The position numbers and the translations under genes are program-made. 64,000 bases of DNA, taken from contig JAIRVG010000108.1 of assembly GCA_031253995.1 (NCBI GenBank), forward strand, positions 42,940-106,939, in the 5' to 3' direction. How positions within the stretch are numbered: position 1 is the stretch's first letter; each line of letters starts with the position of its first letter. The notes below the pieces were generated by a model. The model saw only the letters and a program-made list of their open reading frames with translations. It searched no databases and was not told where the DNA came from. The stretch is from Paucimonas sp. GTDB taxonomy: Bacteria; Pseudomonadota; Gammaproteobacteria; Pseudomonadales; Pseudomonadaceae. This document shows positions 41,801 to 49,941 of this stretch, piece after piece.

Positions 41801-43740
41801 GCCTGGCCACGCTGCGCGTCGACAATGGCCTGGAGACCCACTACAGCTACGACGACCTCGGCCGCCTCGACGGCATGACCCAGGGCCAGTTGCAGGCCGA
41901 CTTCGAGTACGACGCAGATGGCCGCCAGCACCGCACCACCACCCGCGACCTGGGCAGCGGCGACCAACTGATCAGCGAGAACACCTACGACAGCTTCGAC
42001 CGCATCACGTTGCGCACCCTGCTGCTCAATGACAGCCCGGCGCGCACGCTGACCCAGGTCTGGCGCGACGACGACCAGCTGCACAGCCGCCACCTGGAAA
42101 TGGACGGGCGCAGCCTGTTGTTCGAGGAGTTCGCCTATGACGTGCGCGGCCGCCTGGAGGAACACCACTGCTCCGGCGAACGCCTGCCCACCGACCGCTA
42201 CGGCAACGCCATCACCGATCAACTGTTCCGCTTCGATGCCCTGAACAACATCGAGCGCTGCCAGACCATCTTCGCCAATGGCGAGACCGACTCCGCCCGC
42301 TACACCTATGCCGAAGACGACAGTTGCCAGTTGGTCAATGTGAAGCACACCTATACCGAGGGCGGCTACCCCGCCAGCCAGGACTTCAGCTACGACCTGG
42401 ACGGCAATATGCTCAACGACGAACTGGGCCAGAGCCTGGAATACGACAGCCAGGGACGGCTGCTGAAGGTGACCAGCGCCGACGGCAGCCAGACCACCGC
42501 CACCTACCGCTACGACGGCCACCAGCACCTGGTGGGCGTGCGCGAGGGGGACGGGCCGGAGACCCTGCGTTTCTACCAGGACTTCGAGGTCAGCTACACC
42601 GTGCGCGACGGCGTGCAGGTGCACTATTTCCGCCACGCTGGCCAGCCTCTTGGCCAGCAGGAACTGAACGACCACGAACGCACCATGCTCCTGCTCACCG
42701 ACGCCAGCCCCAGCGTGATCGGCGAAAGCCTTGCCGCCGGCGTGCGCGAGGCGGTGTACAGCGCCTACGGCGCACAGGCCGAGGAGCAGCGCCTGGAATG
42801 CCTGCTGGCGTTCAACGGCGAGCTGCGTGAAACGGCCAACGGCTGGTACCTGCTGGGCCGCGGCTACCGCGCCTACAACCCCGAGCTGATGCGCTTCCAC
42901 AGCCGGGACTCTCTCAGCCCGTTCGGCGAGGGCGGGCTCAACCCCTACATGTACTGCCTGGGCAACCCGGTGCGCTTCCGCGACCCGAGCGGGCACTACG
43001 CGCGGGGCTGGGACCCGGACTACATCGATCCGCCGGAGCAACCGGCCCAGAGTAAAGGCTGGATGGACTGGATACCGGTGATTTTCGCGGTCGTCGCGGC
43101 AGTGGGCATCACTCTGGGCTCGTGGGGGACGCTTTCCGCCCCTGCCTGGTCCATGGCCTTCGTCATCGCAGCAGCGTCCACAACGACCGCAGTGCTCGCC
43201 GTGGGGGTCTCGGTGCTAGGGGTCGTGATGAAGGATGAGGAACTGATCAACATCGCCACTATCATGACCGGCGCTGCCACCGTGGCTGCCGTTGGATCAG
43301 GCCTGAAGAATAAGTACGACAAGCACCAGCAAAAGAAAGCCAACGCCGCGAATGAGGCGACGGATCCGAATGCTGGTCAGCAGCAATCGGGCAATGTGGC
43401 GGGGGACGGTACAGCGCACCCCGTGGGAGGCCTCAATACGGAATCAGCCTCAACGCAAATAAAGCCTGAATTGGTCCGCCGCCATTCGGTCCCGAATGAC
43501 TTTAGCCCGAGCGCCCCTGATCAATCGCAGGGCCGTCCTTTAACTCCAAAGCCCGATTACGATGGATCGTCCGTGAGTGGTTCATCGGGGAAAACAGAGA
43601 GTCCGCCCCCACCACGCACGAAAGCGAATCAGCATAAGTCGGGTAAGCCGAAAGAATACGCTTTCGGGGGAAAATGGAACCCTCTGAATGGGGGCTGGGT
43701 ACAGGATAAAAGCCAAGGCAATGTCCCTATCCTCCTCTAA
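38857..43740 (+). CDS. RHS/YD-repeat protein with variable C-terminal tail, TccC-like (1627 aa)
   Basis: An intact RHS protein related over its full length to the split one at 22442-26904. The opening is DDRTGQYVVSIELPELLSNS and LDYSPLNLDDSGYGIGWTLR. YD repeats run from about 300 to 1330 (TRSTHYEYDIRGRVTRTRLP). The core end is WYLLGRGYRAYNPELMRFHS, RDSLSPFGEGGLNPYMYCLG and RDPSGH, where RHS proteins self-cleave. The tail of about 240 residues has two hydrophobic segments (WIPVIFAVVAAVGITLGSW; AFVIAAASTTTAVLAVGVSV) and a polar disordered end. No toxin fold was recognised, and no immunity gene follows. There is no signal peptide. The last 300 bases look less GC-rich than the rest. Confidence 0.85.
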   Translation: MTTNSNVNSNAFNYPVKGSVDDRTGQYVVSIELPELLSNSLNGPDLPISLDYSPLNLDDSGYGIGWTLRLSQYHVATSMLTLVTGDSYKVTGTDTDGQPVLKEQKIDGFRLLDDGNDTWRIVHRSGLVEVLKAGGIQDKRIAVPHRIYAPTGHSIELTWASFNGGERLASVRDASGDLLRIQRADHEVKLLLPPFDDKPLTRYLMKLTGSRVMEIVLPVEEQASWRFTYAPIRDRICITSLKTPQGAHETIEYLDEGHRFPGLTPPPNLPRVTRHLISPGHDKATMETRYEYSNENFLGNGANISWENNGLDQLYNVTHTYEYDTTARHMLDGQVLRTVKRLYNRFHLLTEETITQGQCIKKTINTYHDEDVQFDQQPANFQSPHTVENRWEMANDATKVRSETATTEFDRHGNLVLEIKANGISKRTTYYDKDGEDGCPPDPLGFVRCIKETVVTPPADALGDAPVVITRYRYKTLQPLDGTPVGESLTVCEDFLYEKRGDTESLVHHNLHQRYETPDNPYLHGRLLQTVSELNGTSSTIDYVWGTARNKLLDQDSLHCEETFNGFDGISKTMAVEQSLLHGEPLLGHDDNGVQVLHEYDGLHRLVRQTVAPETEFVASRTTAYQLVASDGQHASETLTTVKGLQTRNSYDGVGHLVLTECKQGDDWRAIYSAVYDGMAQLSQDTRHDWIDTQDTETGETITQEITRTTTYQYDDWGQRCRATGPDGVSQVSEFTPFGEGGDLRRNWRENAETPAVASQMTITQSNRFDKPDWIERRDHEDKLVGRHVYTYDGQARCIRDDEELAAETRSTHYEYDIRGRVTRTRLPDQTLVARTFAAHSTGDLATAIKVSPGDNQEAELLVGERTFDGLQRLTSLTVGPRAETYEYDGQQTRVSKRTTPANKIIEYFYEADLSNQPKQIVAPDSTSTFGFDKDDGGIKGASNDAGTREYTYDALGHLQLERWIDADNSIHETRYECSLLGLATLRVDNGLETHYSYDDLGRLDGMTQGQLQADFEYDADGRQHRTTTRDLGSGDQLISENTYDSFDRITLRTLLLNDSPARTLTQVWRDDDQLHSRHLEMDGRSLLFEEFAYDVRGRLEEHHCSGERLPTDRYGNAITDQLFRFDALNNIERCQTIFANGETDSARYTYAEDDSCQLVNVKHTYTEGGYPASQDFSYDLDGNMLNDELGQSLEYDSQGRLLKVTSADGSQTTATYRYDGHQHLVGVREGDGPETLRFYQDFEVSYTVRDGVQVHYFRHAGQPLGQQELNDHERTMLLLTDASPSVIGESLAAGVREAVYSAYGAQAEEQRLECLLAFNGELRETANGWYLLGRGYRAYNPELMRFHSRDSLSPFGEGGLNPYMYCLGNPVRFRDPSGHYARGWDPDYIDPPEQPAQSKGWMDWIPVIFAVVAAVGITLGSWGTLSAPAWSMAFVIAAASTTTAVLAVGVSVLGVVMKDEELINIATIMTGAATVAAVGSGLKNKYDKHQQKKANAANEATDPNAGQQQSGNVAGDGTAHPVGGLNTESASTQIKPELVRRHSVPNDFSPSAPDQSQGRPLTPKPDYDGSSVSGSSGKTESPPPPRTKANQHKSGKPKEYAFGGKWNPLNGGWVQDKSQGNVPILL

Positions 43741-43764
43741 CATTCAGCAAACACGACACACCCC

Positions 43765-43801
43765 AGCCGGGACCGAACCTTACTGTTCGGTCCCGGCTTT
43801 T
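43765..43801 (+). terminator. Rho-independent terminator after the second RHS gene
   Basis: A 14-bp perfect stem (AGCCGGGACCGAAC / GTTCGGTCCCGGCT) with loop CTTACT, followed by TTT. It closes the operon that begins at 36963. The remaining 43802-44017 is AT-rich and should hold the fimbrial promoter; no gene was seen there. Confidence 0.9.
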
Positions 43802-44017
43802 CATGAACCTGCAAAAAAAACCTCCCACCAGACAACACCTTCATTCACCAAACAACAGTCAACTTTTCCTACATACCCCTCAAAAACTCCTCCCTAAGAT
43901 TCCCACCCTGTAGGGCGATCCTTTGTTCAAAAAGGATTATTCCTACTGTTTTCAACAAGTTTCAAAACAACGCCCGAGCGTCAACGCCGGGTAATCCCTA
44001 CTTGTTCAGGTAACCAC

Positions 44018-44569
44018 ATGAAACGCACCCTGCTGACACTTTCCCTCCTGCTCGCCGGCACTTCCGCCTTCGCCAATACCGGCACCATCAACTTCAACGG
44101 CAAGATCAACGGCGCCACCTGCCCGATCGAGATCGTCAACCCGGACAGCGGCACCATCGGCAACCTGGTGCAGATGGGCGCGCCGCTGACCACCGACTTC
44201 ACCGCGGTCGGCAGCGAATCGGGCGGGCGCAGCTTCGCCATGCGCGTACCGGGCGGCGCCGCCTGCGGCATCGACCCGGACAACCCCAACACCGCCACCG
44301 TGACTTTCAACGGCGTCCAGGGCGGGGCCGGCGCCGACGGTTCGCTGTACGCGATCAAGAGCATCGGCGGCGCCGCCACCGGTGTCGCCGTGGCGATCAA
44401 GGACCGCAGCGGCGCCCTGGTGAAGAACGGCGAGGCGTCCGCCGCCTATCCGCTGAATGACACCAGCGGCACCGAGCTGTACTTCACCGCCGTGTACCGC
44501 TCCACCGCCGCCACCGTCACCGCCGGCGCGGCGGATGCCGACGTCGCCTTCGTCGTCGCCGTCAACTGA
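44018..44569 (+). CDS. Type 1 fimbrial major subunit
   Basis: A 183-residue exported pilin. The signal peptide (MKRTLLTLSLLLAGTSAFA) is followed by a pilin strand with the usual Cys pair (GATCPIEI and AACGIDPD) and a C-terminal donor-strand target ending VAFVVAVN. It would be secreted by Sec, capped by the chaperone encoded next and polymerised through the usher. It is the first gene of a four-gene chaperone-usher operon (pilin, chaperone, usher, tip adhesin). The adjoining RHS operon is separated by a strong terminator. Confidence 0.85.
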   Translation: MKRTLLTLSLLLAGTSAFANTGTINFNGKINGATCPIEIVNPDSGTIGNLVQMGAPLTTDFTAVGSESGGRSFAMRVPGGAACGIDPDNPNTATVTFNGVQGGAGADGSLYAIKSIGGAATGVAVAIKDRSGALVKNGEASAAYPLNDTSGTELYFTAVYRSTAATVTAGAADADVAFVVAVN

Positions 44570-44577
44570 CGCCCGCG

Positions 44578-44606
44578 CCCGCGAGCGTTGCCCCGGCGCT
44601 CGCGGG
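44578..44606 (+). terminator. Intra-operon stem-loop after the pilin gene
   Basis: CCCGCGAGCG and CGCTCGCGGG form a 10-bp stem with a 9-base loop, 9 bases after the pilin stop and 27 before the chaperone. There is no T run. Such hairpins usually stabilise or attenuate mRNA so that the major subunit exceeds chaperone and usher. Confidence 0.55.
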
Positions 44607-44632
44607 CCACCACCCGCACAGGTAGTACCTCC

Positions 44633-45367
44633 ATGACCTTCCTTCCCCGATCCTGGCCGCGCCTCGCCACGGCGCTGGCGCTGCTGGCGTGGCTGCCGGC
44701 CGGCCACGCCGCCCTGAGCCTGAACAGCACCCGCGTGGTGTTCGACAGCGACAAGCGCAATGTCTCGCTGGTGGTCAACAACCCCAGCACCAGCACCTTC
44801 GCCGTGCAGACCTGGGTCAATACCGACGCCGACGACACCACCACCGCCGTGCCGCTGATCGCTTCGCCGCCGTTGTTTCGCCTCGATCCGGGCAGCGAGC
44901 AGCTGGTGCAGATCAACGCCCTGCCCGCCACCCTGCCGGACGACCGCGAGTCGCTGTTCTTCTTCAACGTCCAGGAAATCCCCGAGACCCGCGCCAGCGA
45001 CGGCAACCAGCTGAACATCGCCCTGCGCACCCGCATCAAGCTGTTCTACCGCCCGGCCGCGCTCAGTGCCGATCCGATGTCGCGCCTTGGCGAACTGCGC
45101 TGGTGGATCGAGCACCAGGACGGCGTGCCGCGCCTGGTGGTGGACAACCCCACGCCCTTCCACTTCTCCTTCAGCCGCCTCGAACTGCGCGACGGCGACC
45201 AGGCGATCCGCCCCCAGGACGCACCCATGGTCGCGCCGCTGTCACGCCAGAACTACCCGCTGACAACGCGCCGGCTCGGCCCGGACCTGCAAGTGACCTT
45301 CGCCGCGATCAACGATTACGGCGGCTACAGCACACCGCTCACGACCACCGTGCAGCCGAGCCCTTGA
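44633..45367 (+). CDS. Periplasmic fimbrial chaperone (PapD/FimC family)
   Basis: A 244-residue two-domain Ig-like chaperone. After the signal peptide (to GHAALSL) come the G1-type strand LNSTRVVFDSDKRNVSLVV and the proline-bearing SPPLFRLDPGSEQLVQI. Next is the signature ESLFFFNVQEIP, then the family's IALRTRIKLFYRP with the basic residue that anchors subunit C-termini. ATG 44633 begins the signal peptide; a longer in-frame start at 44588 lies inside the hairpin region. Confidence 0.92.
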   Translation: MTFLPRSWPRLATALALLAWLPAGHAALSLNSTRVVFDSDKRNVSLVVNNPSTSTFAVQTWVNTDADDTTTAVPLIASPPLFRLDPGSEQLVQINALPATLPDDRESLFFFNVQEIPETRASDGNQLNIALRTRIKLFYRPAALSADPMSRLGELRWWIEHQDGVPRLVVDNPTPFHFSFSRLELRDGDQAIRPQDAPMVAPLSRQNYPLTTRRLGPDLQVTFAAINDYGGYSTPLTTTVQPSP

Positions 45368-45401
45368 GCCCCCACCGCCTTTCAGCGCCAGGAGCATGAC
45401 C

Positions 45402-47912
45402 ATGCCTTCCTCTCCACGGCGATGGAGCCTGATCTCCCGCCCACCCCTGTTTCGCCTGCTGTTCGCCAGTGGCGGCCTTGGCCTCTGCGCCACCGAGTCG
45501 GCCCTGGCCAACGTCCCGACGGGCTTCGAGGCGAGCTTCATGCACCAGGCCCCCGGCCATGATCCCGAGGCCGGCAGCCTGGCCTTGCAACACCTGGCCA
45601 GCAAGCGCCTGCTGACGCCGGGCAGTTACTCGGTGGAGGTGGTGGTCAATGCCCACAGCCTCGGCCAGCACCCGGTCGAGTTCAGCGAAAGCGCCGGCGA
45701 TGGCCTGGTCCCCTGCCTGTCCGCCGACCTGGTGCGCCAGTTCGGCATCCGCCTCGACAGCATCGAGCACCCCGAGCGCTTGCTCGATGGTTGCGCCGAT
45801 CTTGCCGGTGCGCTGGATGGCGCCCGCGTCGACTTCGATGCCAGCCGCCTGCACCTGGCGATCTCGATTCCCCAGTTCTACCTGCGCCGCGACGCGTCCG
45901 CCGGCATTTCCGAGGAAGACTGGGACGCCGGCATCGATGCCGCCTTCATCAACTATCAGGTCTCGGCGCAGCAAGGGCGCAACCGCTACGACGGTCACAG
46001 CGACAGCCAGGATGTGAACCTCAGCGGCGGTCTCAACCTCGGTGGCTGGCGCCTGCGCAGCAACCAGTCGCTGCGCGAGGACGAACAGGGCAAGCGGCGC
46101 TGGAGCAGCGCCTACACCTACCTGCAACGCGACCTGCCCGGCACCCGCGCCAACCTCACCCTCGGCGAAACCTTCACCAGCGGCGACGTGTTCCGCAGCG
46201 TGCCGATCAGCGGCGCACTGGTGGCCAGCGACCTGGGCATGCTCTCCGACCGCCAGCAGGGTTATGCGCCGATCGTGCGCGGCGTGGCCTACACCCGGGC
46301 GCGCCTGGAGATTCGCCAGAACGGCTATCCGATCTACACCACCTATGTCAGCCCCGGCCCGTACCAGATCGACGACCTCAGCACGGTCGCCGGCAGCGGC
46401 GAGCTGGAGATCATCCTCACCGAGGCCGATGGCCAGGTGCGCCGCTTCACCCAGCCCTACTCGACCCTGAGCAACCTGCTGCGCGAAGGCGTGTGGCGCT
46501 ACAGCCTGGCGGCCGGGCGCTACAACAGCAGCGGCAACCTCGACAGCCCGCTGCTGTGGCAGGGCACCCTGGCGGTCGGCGGTGCCTGGGACTCGACCCT
46601 GTACGGCGGGGCCATGGCCAGCGACTTCTACCGCGCCGGCAATCTGGGCGTGGCCCGCGACCTCGGCGCCTTCGGTGCCCTGGCCCTGGACCTGACCCAT
46701 TCCCAGGCCGATGTCGATGCCTTCGACGGGCAGCAGGTCAGCGGCATGAGCTACGCCCTCAAGTACGGCAAATCCTTCGCCAGCCGCACCAACCTGCGCT
46801 TCGCCGGCTACCGCTATTCCACCGAGGGCTACCGCGATTTCGACGAAGCGGTGCGCGAGCGCAGCCGCAGCAGCAGCTACCACGGCAGCCGCCGCAGCCG
46901 CCTGGAAGCTGCGCTGTACCAGAACATCGGCAGCCACAGCGCGGTCAACCTGACCCTGTCGCAACAGGACTACTGGCGCAGCGACTACCAGCAGCGCCAG
47001 TTCCAGTTCAACGTCAACACCCAGTACAAGGGTGTCAGCTACAACCTGTACGCCTCCCAGTCGCTGAGCGACTCCGGGCGCGATTCGGACCGCCAGTTCG
47101 GCCTGAGCGTGACCCTGCCCCTGGACTTCGGCCGCTCCGCCAGCGCCTCCTTCGATGTGTTGAACGATGGCGAGCGCTACAGCCAGCGCGCCAGCCTCAA
47201 CGGCAGCCTGGACGAAACCCGGATCAACTACCGCGCCTCCATTGCCGACAACGGACAGCAACAGCGCTCGGGCGCCTTCGCCCTGGGTTACCAGGGAACC
47301 TATGGCAGCATCGGCGGCGGCCTGACCCAGGGCAGCGACTACCGCTCGCTGTCGATGAACGCCAACGGCGCGTTGCTGCTGCATGACCGCGGCCTGGTCT
47401 TCGGGCCGTACCTGGGCGAGACCATGGCCCTGGTGGAAGTCCCGCAGACCGCCGATGTCGGCATCATGAACAGCAACGGCCTGCGCACCAACCCCAGCGG
47501 CTTCGCCCTGATGCCGCACCTGCGCCCGTACCGGGTCAACCGCATCGCCCTGGAAACCGACCTGCTCGGCCCGGAAGTGGAGATCGCCAACGGCACCGCG
47601 CAACGAGTGCCGCGCCGCGGCGCGGTGGTCAAGGCCAAGTTCGAGGTGCGCACCATCAATCGCGTGTTGCTGACCCTGAGCGGCAGCGACGACCAGCCGC
47701 TGCCCTTCGGCACCCAGGTACGCAACGCCGACGGCGAGGTGCTCGGCCTGGTGGCCCAGGCCGGCCAGGTGATGCTGAGCAGCGACACCGCCAGCCAGGA
47801 GCTGGACATCCGCTGGGGCAGCAATCCGGTCAACCAGTGCCGCCTGCCGATCGACACCCGGCGCATGCCCAACCGCCAGGGCTACCACCTGCAATCACTG
47901 ACCTGCCAATGA
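45402..47912 (+). CDS. Fimbrial outer membrane usher
   Basis: An 836-residue usher of the PapC/FimD family. After a signal sequence (to ALANVPTGFE) comes an N-terminal chaperone-binding domain (HPVEFSESAGDGLVPCLSADLVRQFGI). The 24-strand barrel is interrupted by a plug (GPYQIDDLSTVAGSGELEIILTEADG, in part), and C-terminal domains end LPIDTRRMPNRQGYHLQSLTC. ATG 45402 lies 7 bases after GGAG; the in-frame ATG 45396 is too close to it. It overlaps the tip adhesin frame if that begins at 47909 (ATGA). Confidence 0.92.
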   Translation: MPSSPRRWSLISRPPLFRLLFASGGLGLCATESALANVPTGFEASFMHQAPGHDPEAGSLALQHLASKRLLTPGSYSVEVVVNAHSLGQHPVEFSESAGDGLVPCLSADLVRQFGIRLDSIEHPERLLDGCADLAGALDGARVDFDASRLHLAISIPQFYLRRDASAGISEEDWDAGIDAAFINYQVSAQQGRNRYDGHSDSQDVNLSGGLNLGGWRLRSNQSLREDEQGKRRWSSAYTYLQRDLPGTRANLTLGETFTSGDVFRSVPISGALVASDLGMLSDRQQGYAPIVRGVAYTRARLEIRQNGYPIYTTYVSPGPYQIDDLSTVAGSGELEIILTEADGQVRRFTQPYSTLSNLLREGVWRYSLAAGRYNSSGNLDSPLLWQGTLAVGGAWDSTLYGGAMASDFYRAGNLGVARDLGAFGALALDLTHSQADVDAFDGQQVSGMSYALKYGKSFASRTNLRFAGYRYSTEGYRDFDEAVRERSRSSSYHGSRRSRLEAALYQNIGSHSAVNLTLSQQDYWRSDYQQRQFQFNVNTQYKGVSYNLYASQSLSDSGRDSDRQFGLSVTLPLDFGRSASASFDVLNDGERYSQRASLNGSLDETRINYRASIADNGQQQRSGAFALGYQGTYGSIGGGLTQGSDYRSLSMNANGALLLHDRGLVFGPYLGETMALVEVPQTADVGIMNSNGLRTNPSGFALMPHLRPYRVNRIALETDLLGPEVEIANGTAQRVPRRGAVVKAKFEVRTINRVLLTLSGSDDQPLPFGTQVRNADGEVLGLVAQAGQVMLSSDTASQELDIRWGSNPVNQCRLPIDTRRMPNRQGYHLQSLTCQ

Positions 47913-47935
47913 CCTTGCCTTTGTTCGAGAACGCC

Positions 47936-49042
47936 ATGACCAAACCGACCCGCGCCTTGCTGGCGTGCGCCGCCTTGACCCTGCTCATTCCCCACGCCCG
48001 TGCGAACGATGTGCCGGATGAATGGGAGATCTGCGACTGGGCTGAAATCCGTCCACCCGGGCCGTCCAACTACTCCATCGACATCGGCACCTACCACGTA
48101 CCGCGGGATGCCCCTGTCGGCACGCCCATCAACCCCGTGGATGCGGTGTGGGCGGGGGGCAACGATGTCGGCGCCATCCTGTCCTGCTACCGCAAGGACG
48201 GCCCGCACCTGCTGCACCTCAATGCCCGGGCCACGGGCAAGGTGTTCGCCGGACCGCTGCCACCGCTCAATGGCGAGGACCTCACCGGCAAGGTCCTGGA
48301 AACCAGCATTCCCGGGGTGGGCGTGCGTCTCAAGATGGCGCGCCCGTTCACGGGCCAATACCTCAATGACTGGCGGCCGGTCGGCGAGCCGATCGTCCCC
48401 TTCGACGCCTACATCGACCATGACACCCAGTTCTACGCAGAGGTGGGCTTGATTCGCACCTTTATCACCCTGATCAAGACCGGTCCCATTCCGCCGGGCA
48501 TCAATGTCATCGACGGCAGGGAGCTGTGGAACGCCACCGCCAGCAACGTCGGACGGGCCTGGGGCTGGCGTTTGCACGGCGCGGTGATCCAGTCGCAATG
48601 CAGCCTGCCGACCAACCCGGTCAGTGCCGACCCGGTGGAACTGGGCGAGTGGGACAGCAAGGATTTTACCGGTCCCGGATTCGCCACGCCGGCGGTGCCG
48701 TTCCAGATCACCCTGAGCGACTGCCTGGACGACCCTGACGGTGGGGTCGCTACCGCCCACATCCGCCTCGACGGGACCAAGGGCTCGACGCCGATCGATG
48801 CCGATCGCGGGTTGTTCAGTCTCAGCGACGACTCGTCCGCTGCGGGGGTGGGTATCCAGATGCTGATGGGGGACGGCGTTACGCCGGTGCAACTGGGGCG
48901 CGCCGTGCCGTTGCAGGCGATTTCACCCAGTGGGGAGACGGTGTTGCCCTTCACTGCCCGGTTCTATCAGACGGGGGAGAGTCAGGCGGTGAAGCCGGGG
49001 GCGGCGAAGGGGGCTCTGAATTTCACTATCAGTTATCACTAG
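47936..49042 (+). CDS. Fimbrial tip adhesin
   Basis: A 368-residue protein with signal peptide MTKPTRALLACAALTLLIPHARA. About the first 190 mature residues have no pilin signature and should form the receptor-binding lectin-like domain. The last 150 are a pilin domain (SQCSLPTNPVSADPVELGEW, FQITLSDCLDD, ARFYQTGESQAVKPG, ALNFTISYH), which allows donor-strand attachment at the fibre tip. This is the FimH-like two-domain plan. An alternative start at 47909 overlaps the usher stop and adds nine residues before the signal peptide. The ligand is not predictable. Confidence 0.82.
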   Translation: MTKPTRALLACAALTLLIPHARANDVPDEWEICDWAEIRPPGPSNYSIDIGTYHVPRDAPVGTPINPVDAVWAGGNDVGAILSCYRKDGPHLLHLNARATGKVFAGPLPPLNGEDLTGKVLETSIPGVGVRLKMARPFTGQYLNDWRPVGEPIVPFDAYIDHDTQFYAEVGLIRTFITLIKTGPIPPGINVIDGRELWNATASNVGRAWGWRLHGAVIQSQCSLPTNPVSADPVELGEWDSKDFTGPGFATPAVPFQITLSDCLDDPDGGVATAHIRLDGTKGSTPIDADRGLFSLSDDSSAAGVGIQMLMGDGVTPVQLGRAVPLQAISPSGETVLPFTARFYQTGESQAVKPGAAKGALNFTISYH

Positions 49043-49078
49043 GTGCTGGTGCTGGATCAACACACGATAACCAGCACC
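49042..49078. terminator. Inverted repeat between the fimbrial operon and sixA
   Basis: GGTGCTGGT (49042-49050) and ACCAGCACC (49070-49078) are exact arms over a 19-base loop. It overlaps the last base of the adhesin gene and lies between convergent genes. Termination is plausible but the loop is long. Confidence 0.35.
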
Positions 49079-49123
49079 AACCGCCCCCCGCATTTAATCC
49101 TGAACGCTGCCTGCGCGATTACG

Positions 49124-49579
49124 TCAGGCATGGCGCAGACTACGCAGGGTCATCAACCCCGCCAACGCACCATCCCCTTCCAGCTCCGCCAGGCTGGCAG
49201 TACTCATCGCCTCCCCAGACTGGCGGCTGCCATGCACCAACAGCCCCAACAGCGAACTCACCAGCGGCTGATGGCTGACCAGCAACACGTTGTCCAGGCC
49301 GAGGGCATCGAGTTCGGCAATAACCCGGTCCGGATTACTCTCCGGCGTCAGCCAGGACACCGTCACCAGCGGCTCGGCAAACCCCAGCGCATCATGCACC
49401 AGGCTGGCAGTCTGCTGGGCCCGCACATAGGGGCTGACGACAATGGCATCCAGCTGCTCGCCGAGCAGGTGCGCGGCACTGCGCAGAACCTGCTTGCGAC
49501 CATGCTCGGTGAGATTGCGCTGGGCGTCGCTGCGCGCATGCGGCTCAGCCTCGCCGTGGCGCAGGACCCAGACCTTCAC
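49124..49579 (-). CDS. sixA: Phosphohistidine phosphatase SixA
   Basis: A 151-residue phosphatase of the histidine-phosphatase (phosphoglycerate mutase-like) superfamily, with the catalytic LRHGEAEP at residues 6-13, the arginine-bearing SPYVRAQQTA and the second catalytic His in LVSHQPLVS. SixA removes phosphate from phosphohistidine in HPt or phosphotransferase proteins. The start is GTG 49579, overlapping the stop of the DUF4389 gene (GTGA), which gives the expected N-terminus VKVWVLRHG. Longer frames upstream cross that gene. Confidence 0.88.
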   Translation of the reverse strand: MKVWVLRHGEAEPHARSDAQRNLTEHGRKQVLRSAAHLLGEQLDAIVVSPYVRAQQTASLVHDALGFAEPLVTVSWLTPESNPDRVIAELDALGLDNVLLVSHQPLVSSLLGLLVHGSRQSGEAMSTASLAELEGDGALAGLMTLRSLRHA

Positions 49580-49923
49580 AGCTTCGGCTCTTCGTCGCGC
49601 ACCGGATGCGGCGCAGGCGGCACGCTGTGCGGGGCTTCGCCGTCGGCCGGGCGCGGGGTCGGCCAGTCGGCGAACGGCCAGGGCTTCTGCTCGGTGTGGA
49701 AGGTGCCGAAACGGCCGATCTGGGCAAGGAACTGGCTGAGGCTGTCGCCAAAGTTCATCATGCTGGCGCTCGGCGCGCCGTACACCAGGCGATAGACCAG
49801 CTGCACCAGCACCAGGGCGCCGAGCAGGGTCACGGCCACCTGCCAGACCAGCAGGAACAACAGCATCCACAACACCCGCAGGACGATGGACTCACGTTGC
49901 ATCTGGTTCGGGGATTCGTTCAC
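49576..49923 (-). CDS. DUF4389 family membrane protein
   Basis: A 115-residue inner-membrane protein. One long hydrophobic stretch (VLWMLLFLLVWQVAVTLLGALVLVQLVYRLV, residues about 17-47, perhaps a hairpin) is followed by a soluble Pro-rich tail. RESIVLRVLWM and the phrase FGDSLSQFLAQIGRFGTFHTE are typical of the DUF4389 proteins found next to gpsA and sixA in pseudomonads. Function unknown. It lies 18 bases after gpsA and overlaps sixA, so all three are cotranscribed. Confidence 0.75.
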   Translation of the reverse strand: MNESPNQMQRESIVLRVLWMLLFLLVWQVAVTLLGALVLVQLVYRLVYGAPSASMMNFGDSLSQFLAQIGRFGTFHTEQKPWPFADWPTPRPADGEAPHSVPPAPHPVRDEEPKL

Positions 49924-49941
49924 GTCGTGCTCCTGTCTGAC

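Noticed and set aside
38833..43041. 1402-codon minus-strand frame opposite the second RHS gene
   Set aside because: Shadow of the RHS reading frame; no homologous feature and no ribosome site.
45339..47894. 851-codon minus-strand frame opposite the usher gene
   Set aside because: The usher has full family motifs on the plus strand; the antisense product is repetitive Ala/Val/Gly.
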